Source: Bacteroidota bacterium
Lineage (GTDB): Bacteria > Bacteroidota > Bacteroidia > Cytophagales > Cyclobacteriaceae
Direction: 5' to 3'
Assembly: GCA_018266395.1 (NCBI GenBank)
Contig: JAFEAM010000040.1
Location: 1 to 54,122 of the forward strand
DNA length: 54,122 bases
Translations under genes and position numbers: made by a program
Shown: positions 54,011 through 54,122 of the stretch, piece after piece
How the letters are laid out: the number at the start of each line of letters is the position of its first letter
Position numbering within the stretch: position 1 is the stretch's first letter
The notes under the pieces: generated by a model
The model's input: only the letters and a program-made list of their open reading frames with translations
What the model was told of the DNA's origin: nothing
Database searches by the model: none

Positions 54011-54122
54011 CCTCAAATAATCGAGCTCATATAGTAGTATCGTCTCAACAATAGTCCCCCATCAACCAGCGCAGTGGGCTTGTCGGTTTGTATCTTGCCC
54101 AATAAAAAAGCCCTGCACATTT
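54011..54122. other. Right-edge region with a possible half terminator
   Basis: No gene is seen in these 112 bases. An A-tract followed by AGCCCTGC at about 54104-54117 looks like the left half of a bidirectional terminator whose right half would fall outside the window; this cannot be confirmed. Confidence 0.25.

Noticed and set aside
1..54122. CRISPR arrays, tRNA or rRNA genes
   Set aside because: No regularly spaced repeat and no cloverleaf- or rRNA-like sequence was noticed on either strand.

Overview
The window comes from a member of the Bacteroidota, most likely a Cytophagales-type bacterium. Evidence: two tandem SusC/SusD loci, the type IX secretion genes porU and porV side by side, a BatD-like protein, start regions without clear Shine-Dalgarno sequences, and several promoters of the Bacteroidota form TTTG-N19/20-TAnnTTTG. 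I see no IS element, phage gene, tRNA, rRNA or CRISPR array. The genus is not determinable from the sequence.

Layout. 1-11235 (minus strand): two nutrient-uptake loci, susC-susD-lipoprotein (11235 to 5203) and susC-susD (4919 to 52), each closed by a hairpin terminator; no glycoside hydrolase, sulfatase or regulator lies beside them. 11529-16092: housekeeping genes, rpmA and rplU (minus), then class Ia ribonucleotide reductase nrdB-nrdA (plus). 16180-21205 (minus): acetyl-CoA synthetase, then a lipoprotein and an outer-membrane barrel protein that overlap by 4 bases.

21441-36574: a dense surface-glycan cluster. Ten plus-strand genes, mostly overlapping by 4 bases (three GT2 glycosyltransferases, a Wzy-like polymerase, an O-antigen-ligase-like protein, a winged-helix/nucleotidyltransferase fusion, a B12-type radical SAM enzyme, two methyltransferases and a fourth GT2) run into two minus-strand glycosyltransferases (GT9, GT4). 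Then follow a second B12-type radical SAM enzyme with an NPPY methyltransferase (plus) and a convergent radical SAM/SPASM-like enzyme (minus). The cluster holds no flippase, priming transferase or nucleotide-sugar synthesis gene, but three radical SAM enzymes and three methyltransferases. It is my best candidate for an undescribed system: assembly of a glycan carrying unusual modifications, perhaps radical carbon methylation.

36637-54122: conserved core genes: apbE (minus), ruvB and queG (plus), a 60-residue protein (minus), batD, aroC, a dicarboxylate-type symporter, an Nfu-type Fe-S protein, an S9 peptidase lipoprotein (minus), then a run of MBL hydrolase, pssA, porU, porV and an M16-family protein that has lost its zinc motif. 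Three enzymes here probably depend on cobalamin (two B12 radical SAM enzymes and QueG). Several promoters sit so close to their start codons that leaderless or nearly leaderless mRNAs are predicted (ruvB, apbE, MBL hydrolase).
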